Shown one piece after another: positions 44,491 through 52,071 of a stretch of DNA of 64,000 nucleotides (position 1 is the stretch's first letter; every line of letters starts with the position of its first letter). This DNA is from Streptomyces sp. SPB162 (lineage in GTDB: Bacteria; Actinomycetota; Actinomycetes; Streptomycetales; Streptomycetaceae). Below the pieces are notes generated by a model. That model saw only the letters and a program-made list of their open reading frames with translations, had not been told where the DNA came from and ran no database searches. The DNA lies in assembly GCF_029504575.1 (NCBI RefSeq), contig NZ_JAQFII010000001.1:2516501-2580500 (forward strand), written 5' to 3'. Both the position numbers and the translations under genes were made by a program.

Positions 44491-45467
44491 TGAACAAACG
44501 CCACCGTCTGATACCCGCAGCCGTCGCCGGAACCGCCGCTCTCGGGCTGCTCACGCTGAGCTCGTGCTCGGTGTCCGACGCCGCGGACGGCTCGGGCGGC
44601 GGCGGAAAACTCAAGGTCACGGCGTCCTTCTACCCCATGGAGTTCCTGGCGAAGGAGATCGGCGGCGAGAACGTCAGGGTGACGGCGCTCACCAAGCCGG
44701 GTGTCGAGCCACACGATCTGGAGCTCACCCCGCGGCAGACCGCGGCCCTCACCAAGACCGACGTGATCGTCTACCTCAAGGGCCTGCAGCCCGCGATCGA
44801 CGAGGCCGTCAAACAGTCCGGCGTGAAGAACACCGCCGACGCCGCCTCCCTGACGAAGCTCGAGGAGCACGGCACCGAGGTCGACGGCCACGCCCACACC
44901 ACGGGCGACAACCACTCCGGAGAGGGCGAGGCCGGCGCCGACCCGCACGTCTGGCTCGACCCGGTGAAGTACGCCGAGGTCGCCAAGGGGGTCGGCATCG
45001 CGTTCGCGAAGGCCGACCCGGTCCACGCCGCCGCGTACCTGGTGAACGCGGACACGCTGGTGAAGAAGTTGGACGCGCTGAACACCGAGTTCGCCGACGG
45101 TCTCAAGAACCGCGCCTCCGACACCTTCATCACCACCCACGCCGCCTTCGGCTACCTCGCCGAGCGCTACGGCCTGGTCGAGGAGGCCATCGGCGGCATC
45201 GACCCCGAGGCCGAGCCCAGCGGCGCCCGCATCAAGGCCCTGCAGCAGCTCTCCGCGAAGCACCACGTCACGACGGTCTTCTTCGAGACGCTCGCCAGCA
45301 ACGCCACCGCCAAGACCCTGGCCGGCGACCTGAAGCTCAGGACCGCCGTCCTGGACCCCCTCGAGGGCATCACCGACAAGTCCCAGGGCACCGACTACTT
45401 CGAGGTCCAGCGGAGCAACCTCAAGGCCCTGCGGACGGCACTCGGCAGCAAGGGAAGCACGCGATGA
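44490..45467 (+). CDS. znuA: Zinc ABC transporter substrate-binding lipoprotein
   Basis: A 325-residue cluster A-I metal-binding protein. The signal has a lipobox ending at Cys26 (LTLSSC). A His-rich loop at about 135-155 (HGTEVDGHAHTTGDNHSG) and conserved metal ligands in KPGVEPHDLEL, DPHVWLD, THAAFGYLAERYGL and the late DPLEG identify a zinc rather than manganese binder. ATG 44490 was preferred to ATG 44475 because the Zur operator and predicted transcription start lie over the upstream codon. It overlaps znuC by four bases. Confidence 0.92.
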   Translation: MNKRHRLIPAAVAGTAALGLLTLSSCSVSDAADGSGGGGKLKVTASFYPMEFLAKEIGGENVRVTALTKPGVEPHDLELTPRQTAALTKTDVIVYLKGLQPAIDEAVKQSGVKNTADAASLTKLEEHGTEVDGHAHTTGDNHSGEGEAGADPHVWLDPVKYAEVAKGVGIAFAKADPVHAAAYLVNADTLVKKLDALNTEFADGLKNRASDTFITTHAAFGYLAERYGLVEEAIGGIDPEAEPSGARIKALQQLSAKHHVTTVFFETLASNATAKTLAGDLKLRTAVLDPLEGITDKSQGTDYFEVQRSNLKALRTALGSKGSTR

Positions 45468-46249
45468 CGGAGGCAGACATGGAGCCGGTCCCGGTCATTT
45501 CCCTGCGCGGGGCGACGGCCTCGCTCGGATCCCGGCCCGTGCTGCGCGGGGTGGACCTGACGGTCGGCGCCGGCGAGGTCGTCGCGCTGCTCGGAGCCAA
45601 CGGTTCCGGCAAGTCGACGGCGGTCCGCGCGGTCGTCGGCCAGGTGCCGCTCAGTGAGGGCCGTCTCGAGCTGTTCGGCACGCCGCTCAAGCGTTTCCGC
45701 GACTGGGCCAGGATCGGCTACGTCCCGCAGCGCACCACCGCCGCGAGCGGGGTGCCGGCGACCGTCCGCGAGGTCGTCGCCGCGGGCCGGCTGGCCCGAG
45801 CCCGACTGCGGCCGCTCGGCCGGGCCGACCGCGCCGCGGTCGACCGGGCGCTGGAGATGGTCGGCATGGCCGACCGCGCCAAGGACTCCGTCGACGCGCT
45901 CTCCGGCGGCCAGCACCAGCGGGTGCTCATCGCCCGCGCGCTGGCCGTGCAGCCCGAACTGCTGATCATGGACGAGCCGATGGCGGGGGTCGACGTCGCC
46001 AGCCAGGAGATCCTGGCCGGCACCCTGCGCGAGCAGGTCGCGAACGGCGCCACCGTCCTGCTCGTCCTGCACGAGCTCGGGCCGCTGGAGCCGCTGATCG
46101 ACCGCGCGGTGGTACTGCGCGACGGCTGCGTCGTCCACGACGGACCGCCGCCGCGCGCCGTGGGCCAGCACGCGCTGCCCGGCCACGACCACGTGCACCC
46201 GCACGCCGCACACGACGCCGAACCGATCAGGACGGGGCTGCTCAGCTGA
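45464..46249 (+). CDS. znuC: Zinc ABC transporter ATP-binding protein
   Basis: A 261-residue ATPase. Walker A is GANGSGKST, the Q-loop is YVPQRTTAASG, the signature is LSGGQHQRVLIARAL, Walker B is LLIMDEPMAGVD and the switch histidine is in LLVLHELGPL. The C-terminus is His-rich (GQHALPGHDHVHPHAAHD), a feature of zinc transporters that may sense or buffer metal. Start ATG 45464 overlaps the znuA stop; the stop overlaps the znuB start (TGATG). Confidence 0.93.
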   Translation: MTEADMEPVPVISLRGATASLGSRPVLRGVDLTVGAGEVVALLGANGSGKSTAVRAVVGQVPLSEGRLELFGTPLKRFRDWARIGYVPQRTTAASGVPATVREVVAAGRLARARLRPLGRADRAAVDRALEMVGMADRAKDSVDALSGGQHQRVLIARALAVQPELLIMDEPMAGVDVASQEILAGTLREQVANGATVLLVLHELGPLEPLIDRAVVLRDGCVVHDGPPPRAVGQHALPGHDHVHPHAAHDAEPIRTGLLS

Positions 46250-47190
46250 TGGACATCCTCGACTACGCCTTCATGCAGCGGGCCCTGATCGCGGCCGTCC
46301 TGGTCGGCATCACGGCCCCCGCCATCGGCATCTACCTCGTCCAGCGCCGCCAGGCGCTGATGGGCGACGGCATCGGCCACGTCGCGATGACCGGCGTCGG
46401 CCTGGGCTTCCTGCTCAACACCAGCCCGATCTGGATGGCCACCGCCGTCGCCGTCGTCGGTTCCGTCGCCATCGAGCTGATCCGCTGGTACGGCAGGACG
46501 CACGGCGACATCGCGCTCGCGATGCTCTTCTACGGCGGCATGGCCGGCGGCGTCATGCTGATGAGCATGTCCGACACGGGGTCCAACGCCAACCTCGTCA
46601 CGTACCTCTTCGGCTCCCTCAACACGGTCTCGCCCGAGGACGTCACGACCATCTGCGTACTCGCGGCGTTCGTGGTGCTCGTCACCGTGGGGTTGCGGCG
46701 CCAGCTCTTCGCGATCTGCCAGGACGAGGAGTTCGCCCGCGTCACCGGGCTGCCGGTCCGGCTGCTGAACCTGCTGGTGGCGGTCACCGCCGCCGTCACC
46801 GTCACCGTCGCGATGCGCGTCGTGGGCCTGCTGCTCGTCAGCGCCCTCATGGTCGTCCCGGTCGCCGCGGCGCAGCAGCTGTCCCGCAGCTTCGCGATGA
46901 CATTCGCGCTGGCCGTCCTGATCGGGGTCACGGTGTCGCTCTCCGGAGCCGTCACGTCGTTCTACGTGGACGTGCCGTCCGGGCCGACGATCGTTCTGCT
47001 GGCCATCGCCATCTTCGTCGTGCTGGCGGTGCTGGCCGGTCCGCTGGCGAGAAAACGGGCCAGCGGTTCCGCCGCCGCCGCGGAACGGTGCACCCTGGAG
47101 GTACCCGGCGCGCGCGTCCCCCAGGACGACGTTCGGGTGCAGAGCCCGCGGCCTGACACAATGACGACCGACCGGACATCTGGACGGTGA
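46249..47190 (+). CDS. znuB: Zinc ABC transporter permease
   Basis: A 313-residue ABC-3 family permease with about eight to nine helices from residue 10. Family landmarks are LVQRRQALMGDGIGHVAMTGVGLGFL and LFAICQDEEFARVTGLPVRLLN (the ATPase-coupling loop) and GLLLVSALMVVPVAAAQQL. It is translationally coupled to znuC at 46249. The last 50 residues are hydrophilic and not conserved in style. It completes a high-affinity zinc importer. Confidence 0.93.
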   Translation: MDILDYAFMQRALIAAVLVGITAPAIGIYLVQRRQALMGDGIGHVAMTGVGLGFLLNTSPIWMATAVAVVGSVAIELIRWYGRTHGDIALAMLFYGGMAGGVMLMSMSDTGSNANLVTYLFGSLNTVSPEDVTTICVLAAFVVLVTVGLRRQLFAICQDEEFARVTGLPVRLLNLLVAVTAAVTVTVAMRVVGLLLVSALMVVPVAAAQQLSRSFAMTFALAVLIGVTVSLSGAVTSFYVDVPSGPTIVLLAIAIFVVLAVLAGPLARKRASGSAAAAERCTLEVPGARVPQDDVRVQSPRPDTMTTDRTSGR

Positions 47191-47216
47191 CGGTTACGAC
47201 CGAGAAGGAGGCACCG

Positions 47217-47636
47217 GTGACGACCGCCAAGCCCCCCGTGCAGGGCCGATCGACCCGGCAGCGCGCTGCCGTCGCCGCCGCGCTCGACGAGGTCGAGGAA
47301 TTCCGCAGCGCGCAGGACCTGCACGACCTCCTCAAACACCGCGGCGACTCCGTCGGCCTCACCACCGTCTACCGCACGCTGCAGTCCCTCGCCGACGCCG
47401 GCGAGGTCGACGTGCTGCGCACCGACGAGGGCGAGTCCGTCTACCGCCGCTGCTCCGACGGCCACCACCACCACCTCGTCTGCCGCATGTGCGGCAAAGC
47501 CGTCGAGGTCGAGGGCCCGGCCGTAGAGAAGTGGGCCGAGTCGATCGCCACCGACCACGGCTTCGTCAACGTCGCCCACACCGTAGAAATCTTCGGCACG
47601 TGCGCCGACTGCGCGACCCCGGCCACGGAGGCCTGA
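47217..47636 (+). CDS. zur: Zinc uptake regulator Zur (Fur family)
   Basis: A 139-residue Fur-family repressor. The winged helix lies in the first 75 residues (QRAAVAAALDEVEEFRSAQDLHDLLKHRGDSVGLTTVYRTLQSLADAG). Metal sites are seen as CSDGHHHHLVCRMCGKAVEVE with a second CxxC in FGTCADC. GTG 47217 is preceded by a near-perfect ribosome-binding site (aaggagg, 47205-47211); GTG 47187, which overlaps the znuB stop, lacks one. Zinc-loaded Zur should bind the box at 44476 and shut down this operon, an autoregulatory loop. Confidence 0.92.
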   Translation: MTTAKPPVQGRSTRQRAAVAAALDEVEEFRSAQDLHDLLKHRGDSVGLTTVYRTLQSLADAGEVDVLRTDEGESVYRRCSDGHHHHLVCRMCGKAVEVEGPAVEKWAESIATDHGFVNVAHTVEIFGTCADCATPATEA

Positions 47637-47657
47637 GCCCCGCCCTCGGCGGTCGTC

Positions 47658-47711
47658 GTGAAAGCCGGTGGTCCGCGCCGCGTACAGGCGGCGCGGACCA
47701 CCGGCTTTCAC
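47658..47711. terminator. Very strong bidirectional terminator between zur and uppS
   Basis: Perfect 24-base arms (47658-47681 and 47688-47711, starting gtgaaagccggtgg) enclose a 6-base loop, gtacag. It sits 21 bases after the zur stop and 4 bases beyond the end of the convergent uppS gene. Confidence 0.93.
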
Positions 47712-47715
47712 GCGC

Positions 47716-48552
47716 TCACGCGCTTGAGGGCCGTTTGTCCGTCGGGGCCAGGTCGTTGGGGAGGGCGCCGCCGAAGCGGCGGTCCCGTGAGGCGTACTCG
47801 TGGCAGGCGCGCCAGAGATCGCGGCGGTCGAAGTCGGGCCACAGGACGTCCTGGAAGACCATCTCGGCGTAAGCGGTCTGCCAGAGCAGGAAGTTGGAGG
47901 TGCGCTGCTCGCCGGAGGGGCGGATGAAGAGGTCCACGTCCGGCATGTCCGGGTAGTAGAGGTACTTCGCGAAGGTCTTCTCGTTCACCTTGGAAGGGTC
48001 GAGCTTGCCGGCCTTCACGTCCGCCGCCATCGCGGCGGCCGCGTCGGCGACCTCCGCGCGGCCGCCGTAGTTGACGCAGAAGTAGAGCGTCATGGCGTCG
48101 TTGTCCTTGGTCTGCTCCTGGGCGACCTGGAGCTCCTGCACCACGGACTTCCACAGCTTCGGCATCCGGCCCACCCAACGGATGCGGATGCCGAGCTCGT
48201 CCATCTCGTCGCGGCGGCGGCGGATGACGTCGCGGTTGAAGTTCATCAGGAAGCGCACCTCGTCGGGCGAGCGCTTCCAGTTCTCGGTGGAGAAGGCGTA
48301 CAGGGAGAGGTTCTTGACGCCCAGCTCGATGCTGCCCTTGAGGACGTCGAGGACGACGGACTCACCGACCTTGTGGCCCTCGGTGCGCGGCAGCCCGCGC
48401 TCCTTCGCCCAGCGGCCGTTGCCGTCCATGACGATGGCGACGTGCTGCGGCACCAGCTCCCCCGGGATCTTGGGGGGCACCGCACCGGACGGATGCGGGT
48501 CCGGAGTCCGGTACTCCGGTCGGGAACGGCCCAGAATCCCGCGACGTGCCAT
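47716..48552 (-). CDS. uppS: Isoprenyl transferase (undecaprenyl diphosphate synthase type)
   Basis: A 278-residue cis-prenyltransferase. The catalytic aspartate is Asp43 in [25 protein letters not shown]. Other family blocks are [29 protein letters not shown] and [24 protein letters not shown]. It condenses isopentenyl diphosphate to make the C50/C55 lipid carrier for cell-wall synthesis. ATG 48552; it follows recO on the same strand with a 45-base gap, and the pair is probably one operon. The gap holds three short catctcg-like repeats. Confidence 0.94.
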   Translation of the reverse strand: MARRGILGRSRPEYRTPDPHPSGAVPPKIPGELVPQHVAIVMDGNGRWAKERGLPRTEGHKVGESVVLDVLKGSIELGVKNLSLYAFSTENWKRSPDEVRFLMNFNRDVIRRRRDEMDELGIRIRWVGRMPKLWKSVVQELQVAQEQTKDNDAMTLYFCVNYGGRAEVADAAAAMAADVKAGKLDPSKVNEKTFAKYLYYPDMPDVDLFIRPSGEQRTSNFLLWQTAYAEMVFQDVLWPDFDRRDLWRACHEYASRDRRFGGALPNDLAPTDKRPSSA

Positions 48553-48597
48553 GCGCGTTGCCTCTCCTACATCTCGAACATCTCGTACATCTCAGTA

Positions 48598-49344
48598 CTA
48601 CTTCTCGACGAACTTCAGCGAGCGCAGCCCGCGCTCCAGGTGCCACTGCAGATACGCCGCGACCAGCCCGCTGCCCTCCCGGCAGAAGTGCGGCTCGCAC
48701 GCGTCCGCCGTCTCCCAGTCCCCGCCCAGCAGCGCGCCGAGCAGTTCCAGGGACTCCCGTGAGGGTACGACGCTTCCCGGCACACGGCATTCGGCGCAGA
48801 CGACTCCTCCCGCCCCGACCGAAAAGAACCGGTTCGGCCCGTCCATGCCGCATTTGGCACAGTTGTCGAAGCTCGGCGCGTAGCCGTTCACCGCCAGCGA
48901 GCGCAGCAGGAACGCGTCGAGGATCAGCCGCGGCTGGTGCTCGCCGGCCGCCAGGGTGCGCAGCGCGCCGACGAGGAGCAGGTACTGCTGGACGGCCGGC
49001 TCGCCCTCGTGGTCGGTGAACCGCTCCGCCGTCTCCAGCATCGCGGTGCCGGCGGTGTAGCGGTCGTAGTCGGCCGCGATGGCGCTACCGTAGGGAGCGA
49101 TCGTCTCACCCTGGGTGCACAGCGGCAGCCCGCGCCCGACCAGTTCCCCGCCACGCGCGAACAACTGCACGTCGACGTGGCTGAACGGCTCCAGCCGCGC
49201 CCCGAACTTCGATTTCGTGCGGCGCACCCCACGGGCCACCGCCCGCACCCGGCCGTGTCTGCGGGTGAGCAGCGTGATAATCCGGTCCGCCTCACCCAGC
49301 TTCTGGGTGCGCAGCACGATGCCGTCGTCGCGGAACAGACTCAT
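48598..49344 (-). CDS. recO: DNA repair protein RecO
   Basis: A 248-residue RecO. The N-terminal OB fold is at about 1-80 (MSLFRDDGIVLRTQKLGEADRIITLLTRRHGRVRAVARGVRRTKSKFGARLEPFS). The helical domain contains a zinc site seen as CAKCG ... CAEC. It helps load RecA on SSB-coated gaps in the RecFOR pathway. ATG 49344 gives the canonical N-terminus. It is upstream of uppS in the same direction, a common actinobacterial neighbour pair. Confidence 0.94.
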   Translation of the reverse strand: MSLFRDDGIVLRTQKLGEADRIITLLTRRHGRVRAVARGVRRTKSKFGARLEPFSHVDVQLFARGGELVGRGLPLCTQGETIAPYGSAIAADYDRYTAGTAMLETAERFTDHEGEPAVQQYLLLVGALRTLAAGEHQPRLILDAFLLRSLAVNGYAPSFDNCAKCGMDGPNRFFSVGAGGVVCAECRVPGSVVPSRESLELLGALLGGDWETADACEPHFCREGSGLVAAYLQWHLERGLRSLKFVEK

Positions 49345-49438
49345 GCGATCCATTGTCCCGTACCGGGCGGCGCCCCGAGGCCCCCTCCACCCCGCCGTCC
49401 ACTCCCGCACACGGCCCGGTCCGCATACGCTGCGGCCT

Positions 49439-49801
49439 ATGTCGATCACCGCAACCGTGGCCGTGCTGGCCATCGCCGCCCTGCACGTCTACATCCTGGT
49501 CCTGGAGATGTTCCTGTGGACCACCCCGAAGGGCAGGGCCGCCTTCGGCCTGACGCCCGAGTTCGCCGCCGAGACCAAGGCGCTGGCCGGGAACCAGGGG
49601 CTCTACAACGGGTTCCTCGCCGCCGGCCTGGCGTGGGCCGCGTTCGCCTCCGACCCGGTCGGCTTCCAGACGAGGATCTTCTTCCTGGTCTGCGTTGCCG
49701 TGGCCGGGGTGTACGGGGCCGCCACCGCGAGCCGCCGCATCCTCTTCGTCCAGACCGTGCCGGCGCTCGTCGCCCTGGCCCTGGTGCTCGTCGCCCACTG
49801 A
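49439..49801 (+). CDS. DUF1304 family small membrane protein
   Basis: A 120-residue protein with four hydrophobic helices and the family phrases LHVYILVLEMFLWTTPKGRAAFGL and NQGLYNGFLAAGLAWA. DUF1304 proteins are inner-membrane proteins of unknown function. ATG 49439 lies just before the first helix. It is divergent from recO with 94 bases between, and is followed by a hairpin shared with the convergent response-regulator gene. Confidence 0.85.
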   Translation: MSITATVAVLAIAALHVYILVLEMFLWTTPKGRAAFGLTPEFAAETKALAGNQGLYNGFLAAGLAWAAFASDPVGFQTRIFFLVCVAVAGVYGAATASRRILFVQTVPALVALALVLVAH

Positions 49802-49827
49802 CCGCGGACGCCCTCACGTCGAAGAAG

Positions 49828-49863
49828 GCGCCAGTGCTCTGGCCCCGGCCAGGGCACTGGCGC
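49828..49863. terminator. Bidirectional hairpin terminator
   Basis: Arms GCCAGTGCTCTGGCC (49830-49844) and GGCCAGGGCACTGGC (49847-49861) pair with one G-T wobble and extend two bases outward. The sequence agtgctctggcc recurs at 61825-61836. Confidence 0.75.
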
Positions 49864-49871
49864 TCTGGCCA

Positions 49872-50585
49872 CTAGCGTTCTCCCGCCGCCCGGATCAGTC
49901 CCGACTCGTAGGCGGCGATGACCAGTTGGGCGCGGTCGCGCACCGCGAGCTTGCCCATGATGCGGCTGACGTGCGTCTTGGCGGTGAGCGGGCTGAGCCC
50001 GAGGGCCTCGCCGATCTCGGAGTTGTTCAGGCCCCGGCCGACGAGGGTCAGGACCTCCCGCTCCCGGTCCGACAGACCTGTGAGACCGGCCGGGGCGGGC
50101 CCGGGCGGCGGCCGGTCGGGCAGCCGCAGGACGCGGGCGATGAGGCGGGCCGTGGGGCCGGGCGACAACAGCGCGTCGCCCGCGGCGACGGTGCGGATGG
50201 CGTCCAGGAGCTCGGCGGGCCGGGTGTCCTTGACCAGGAAGCCGCTGGCTCCCGCCCGGAGCGCCGCGACCACGTGCTCGTCGGTGTCGTACGTGGTCAG
50301 CACCAGCACCCGCACCCCGGCGAGGGCGCCGTCCGCGGCGATGATCCTCGTCGCCTCGATCCCGTCCAGGTCCGGCATCCGGATGTCCATCACCACCACA
50401 TCGGCGCCGGCGCTGCCGGCCAGCGCCGCGGCCTCCCGGCCGGTGCCCGCCTGCCCGACCACCTCCATGTCGGCGGCGGACCCGACCAGCATCGCGAACG
50501 CGGCCCGCACCAGCGTCTGATCATCGGCGAGCAGCACCCGGATCACCGGCGGAGCGGTCGCGGGGGATGCCATCGGTGACGTCAT
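49872..50585 (-). CDS. Two-component response regulator, NarL/LuxR family
   Basis: A 237-residue regulator. The receiver has LLADDQ, Asp67 in DVVVMDIRMPD and the conserved lysine in GFLVKDT. The LuxR-type output domain is LSDREREVLTLVGRGLNNSEIGEALGLSPLTAKTHVSRIMGKL. ATG 50585 overlaps the kinase stop by four bases (ATGA), giving a coupled pair. It may control the MMPL transporter gene upstream on the same strand. Confidence 0.92.
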   Translation of the reverse strand: MTSPMASPATAPPVIRVLLADDQTLVRAAFAMLVGSAADMEVVGQAGTGREAAALAGSAGADVVVMDIRMPDLDGIEATRIIAADGALAGVRVLVLTTYDTDEHVVAALRAGASGFLVKDTRPAELLDAIRTVAAGDALLSPGPTARLIARVLRLPDRPPPGPAPAGLTGLSDREREVLTLVGRGLNNSEIGEALGLSPLTAKTHVSRIMGKLAVRDRAQLVIAAYESGLIRAAGER

Positions 50586-51904
50586 CGGGTCGCTCCTTCG
50601 AGCGAGTCCGCGATCGGGTCCGGGAGCGGGTCCGGGAGCGGGATTTCCGGCCGGGCCGCCGGCGATCCTTCGAGCGGGTCCTCGCCCTCCTCGGGCCATC
50701 CCCCGAGCGGGAGCATCGCCGTGACGACGAACCCGGCACCGTCCGCCCGGGGTTCGGCCGCCAGCCGGCCGCCGACACTGCGGGCCCGCTCCCGCATGCC
50801 GACGATGCCGTAGCCGTCCGTACGGGCCGGTCCGCGCGGGGTGCCCGCGGCCGGTCCGTCGTCCAGGACGGACACGTAGAGCGCCGCCACGGAGCGGGTG
50901 AGGGCCACCCGGACATGCGAACCGCCCGCGTGCCGCACGGCGTTGGTGAGCGCCTCCTGCACGATGCGGTAGGCGGCGGCGCCGACCGCGGGCGGCGCGT
51001 GGTCCGCGCCGTCGCCGACCGTGAGTTCCACCCGCGCCCCGGCCGCCTCGGCGGCGCGGACCAGGTCGGGCACCCCCGGCAGTCCCGGCAGCGGCCCCAG
51101 CGGGCCCTCTGCTCCCAGTGCGCCCTGGCCCTCGTCGGCGGTGTCGGACCGCAACACCCGCAAAGTGGCCCGCAGCTCCGCGCGGGCGTCCCGGCAGGTG
51201 TCGGAGATGGCTTCGAGCGAGGCGGCGACCGCCTCCCGGTCCAGCTTGTCCGGGTCGGCGATCAGGACATGCGCGGCCACCGAGGTCTGCACACCGACCA
51301 GCGTGATCGTGTGCGCCAGCAGATCGTGGAGATCACGGGCGATCCGCAGCCGCTCTTCCGCGACCCGGCGGCCCGCCTCCTCCTCCCGGGTGCGCTCCGC
51401 CCGCTCGGCGCGTTCCACGATCGCGCCGATGTACTTGCGGTGCATCCGTACCGCCTCGCCGACCAGCCCGACCGCGAAGATCCAGCCGGCGCTGCTGAGC
51501 ATGTGCAGGCCCGTGTCGGTCCCGTCGAGCGTGGCCGTCATCACCAGGGCCATCAAGCCGACCAGCGCCGGGACCACCAGGAAGGTGCGCAGCGGCGGCC
51601 CGGCGACCGCCAGGCTGTAGAGCGCGACCATGGTGGCGGGGATCACCGCCTGGTGGACATTGCCCATGCCGTGGTAGGCCGACGCGACCGGTGCCAGTAC
51701 CAGCACCATGAGCAGCGGCGCCCGCCGCCGCCACACCTGGAGGACGGCGATGAGCACCAGGAGCGTCCACCCCACGGCATCCGGCCGGTGGCCGTTGCCG
51801 GCGGAGGCGGGCAGCGTCAGGGCCAGTACCGCCTGGAGCGCCAGCAGTCCGGCGGCGAGCAGCGGATCGTTGCGCGTGAGGCGCACCGCGGGCGTGGTTC
51901 TCAT
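50582..51904 (-). CDS. Two-component sensor histidine kinase, HisKA_3 type
   Basis: A 440-residue kinase with about five to six transmembrane helices in the first 165 residues. The phosphoacceptor histidine is in LRIARDLHDLLAHTITLVGVQ, the N box in EALTNAVRHAGG and the ATP-lid glycines in GYGIVGMRERARSVGG. The C-terminus carries short repeats (PLPDPLPDP). ATG 51904 or GTG 51913 are both possible; neither has an ideally spaced ribosome-binding site. It is separated from the MMPL gene by a strong hairpin. The signal is unknown. Confidence 0.9.
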   Translation of the reverse strand: MRTTPAVRLTRNDPLLAAGLLALQAVLALTLPASAGNGHRPDAVGWTLLVLIAVLQVWRRRAPLLMVLVLAPVASAYHGMGNVHQAVIPATMVALYSLAVAGPPLRTFLVVPALVGLMALVMTATLDGTDTGLHMLSSAGWIFAVGLVGEAVRMHRKYIGAIVERAERAERTREEEAGRRVAEERLRIARDLHDLLAHTITLVGVQTSVAAHVLIADPDKLDREAVAASLEAISDTCRDARAELRATLRVLRSDTADEGQGALGAEGPLGPLPGLPGVPDLVRAAEAAGARVELTVGDGADHAPPAVGAAAYRIVQEALTNAVRHAGGSHVRVALTRSVAALYVSVLDDGPAAGTPRGPARTDGYGIVGMRERARSVGGRLAAEPRADGAGFVVTAMLPLGGWPEEGEDPLEGSPAARPEIPLPDPLPDPIADSLEGATR

Positions 51905-51940
51905 GGCTGACACCGCTCCATCCTGCGTGCTGTTCGACGA

Positions 51941-51983
51941 CCTGTCACCGGACGGGCCGGGCCCCGGCCCGTCCGGTGACAGG
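51941..51983 (-). terminator. Strong hairpin between the MMPL gene and the kinase gene
   Basis: Perfect 20-base arms (51941-51960 and 51964-51983, cctgtcaccgg ... ccggtgacagg) enclose a 3-base centre. It lies after the MMPL stop, so it should end that transcript. Between 51990 and 52070 there are imperfect tandem repeats of a ctcaaggcactgggt-like unit. Confidence 0.85.
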
Positions 51984-52071
51984 GGAGAGATTCTCAAGGC
52001 ACTGGGTTCTCAAGGCACCTCAAGGCTCTGGGTCCTCAAGACACTGAGTTCTCCAGGCACTGGGCAAGGCC

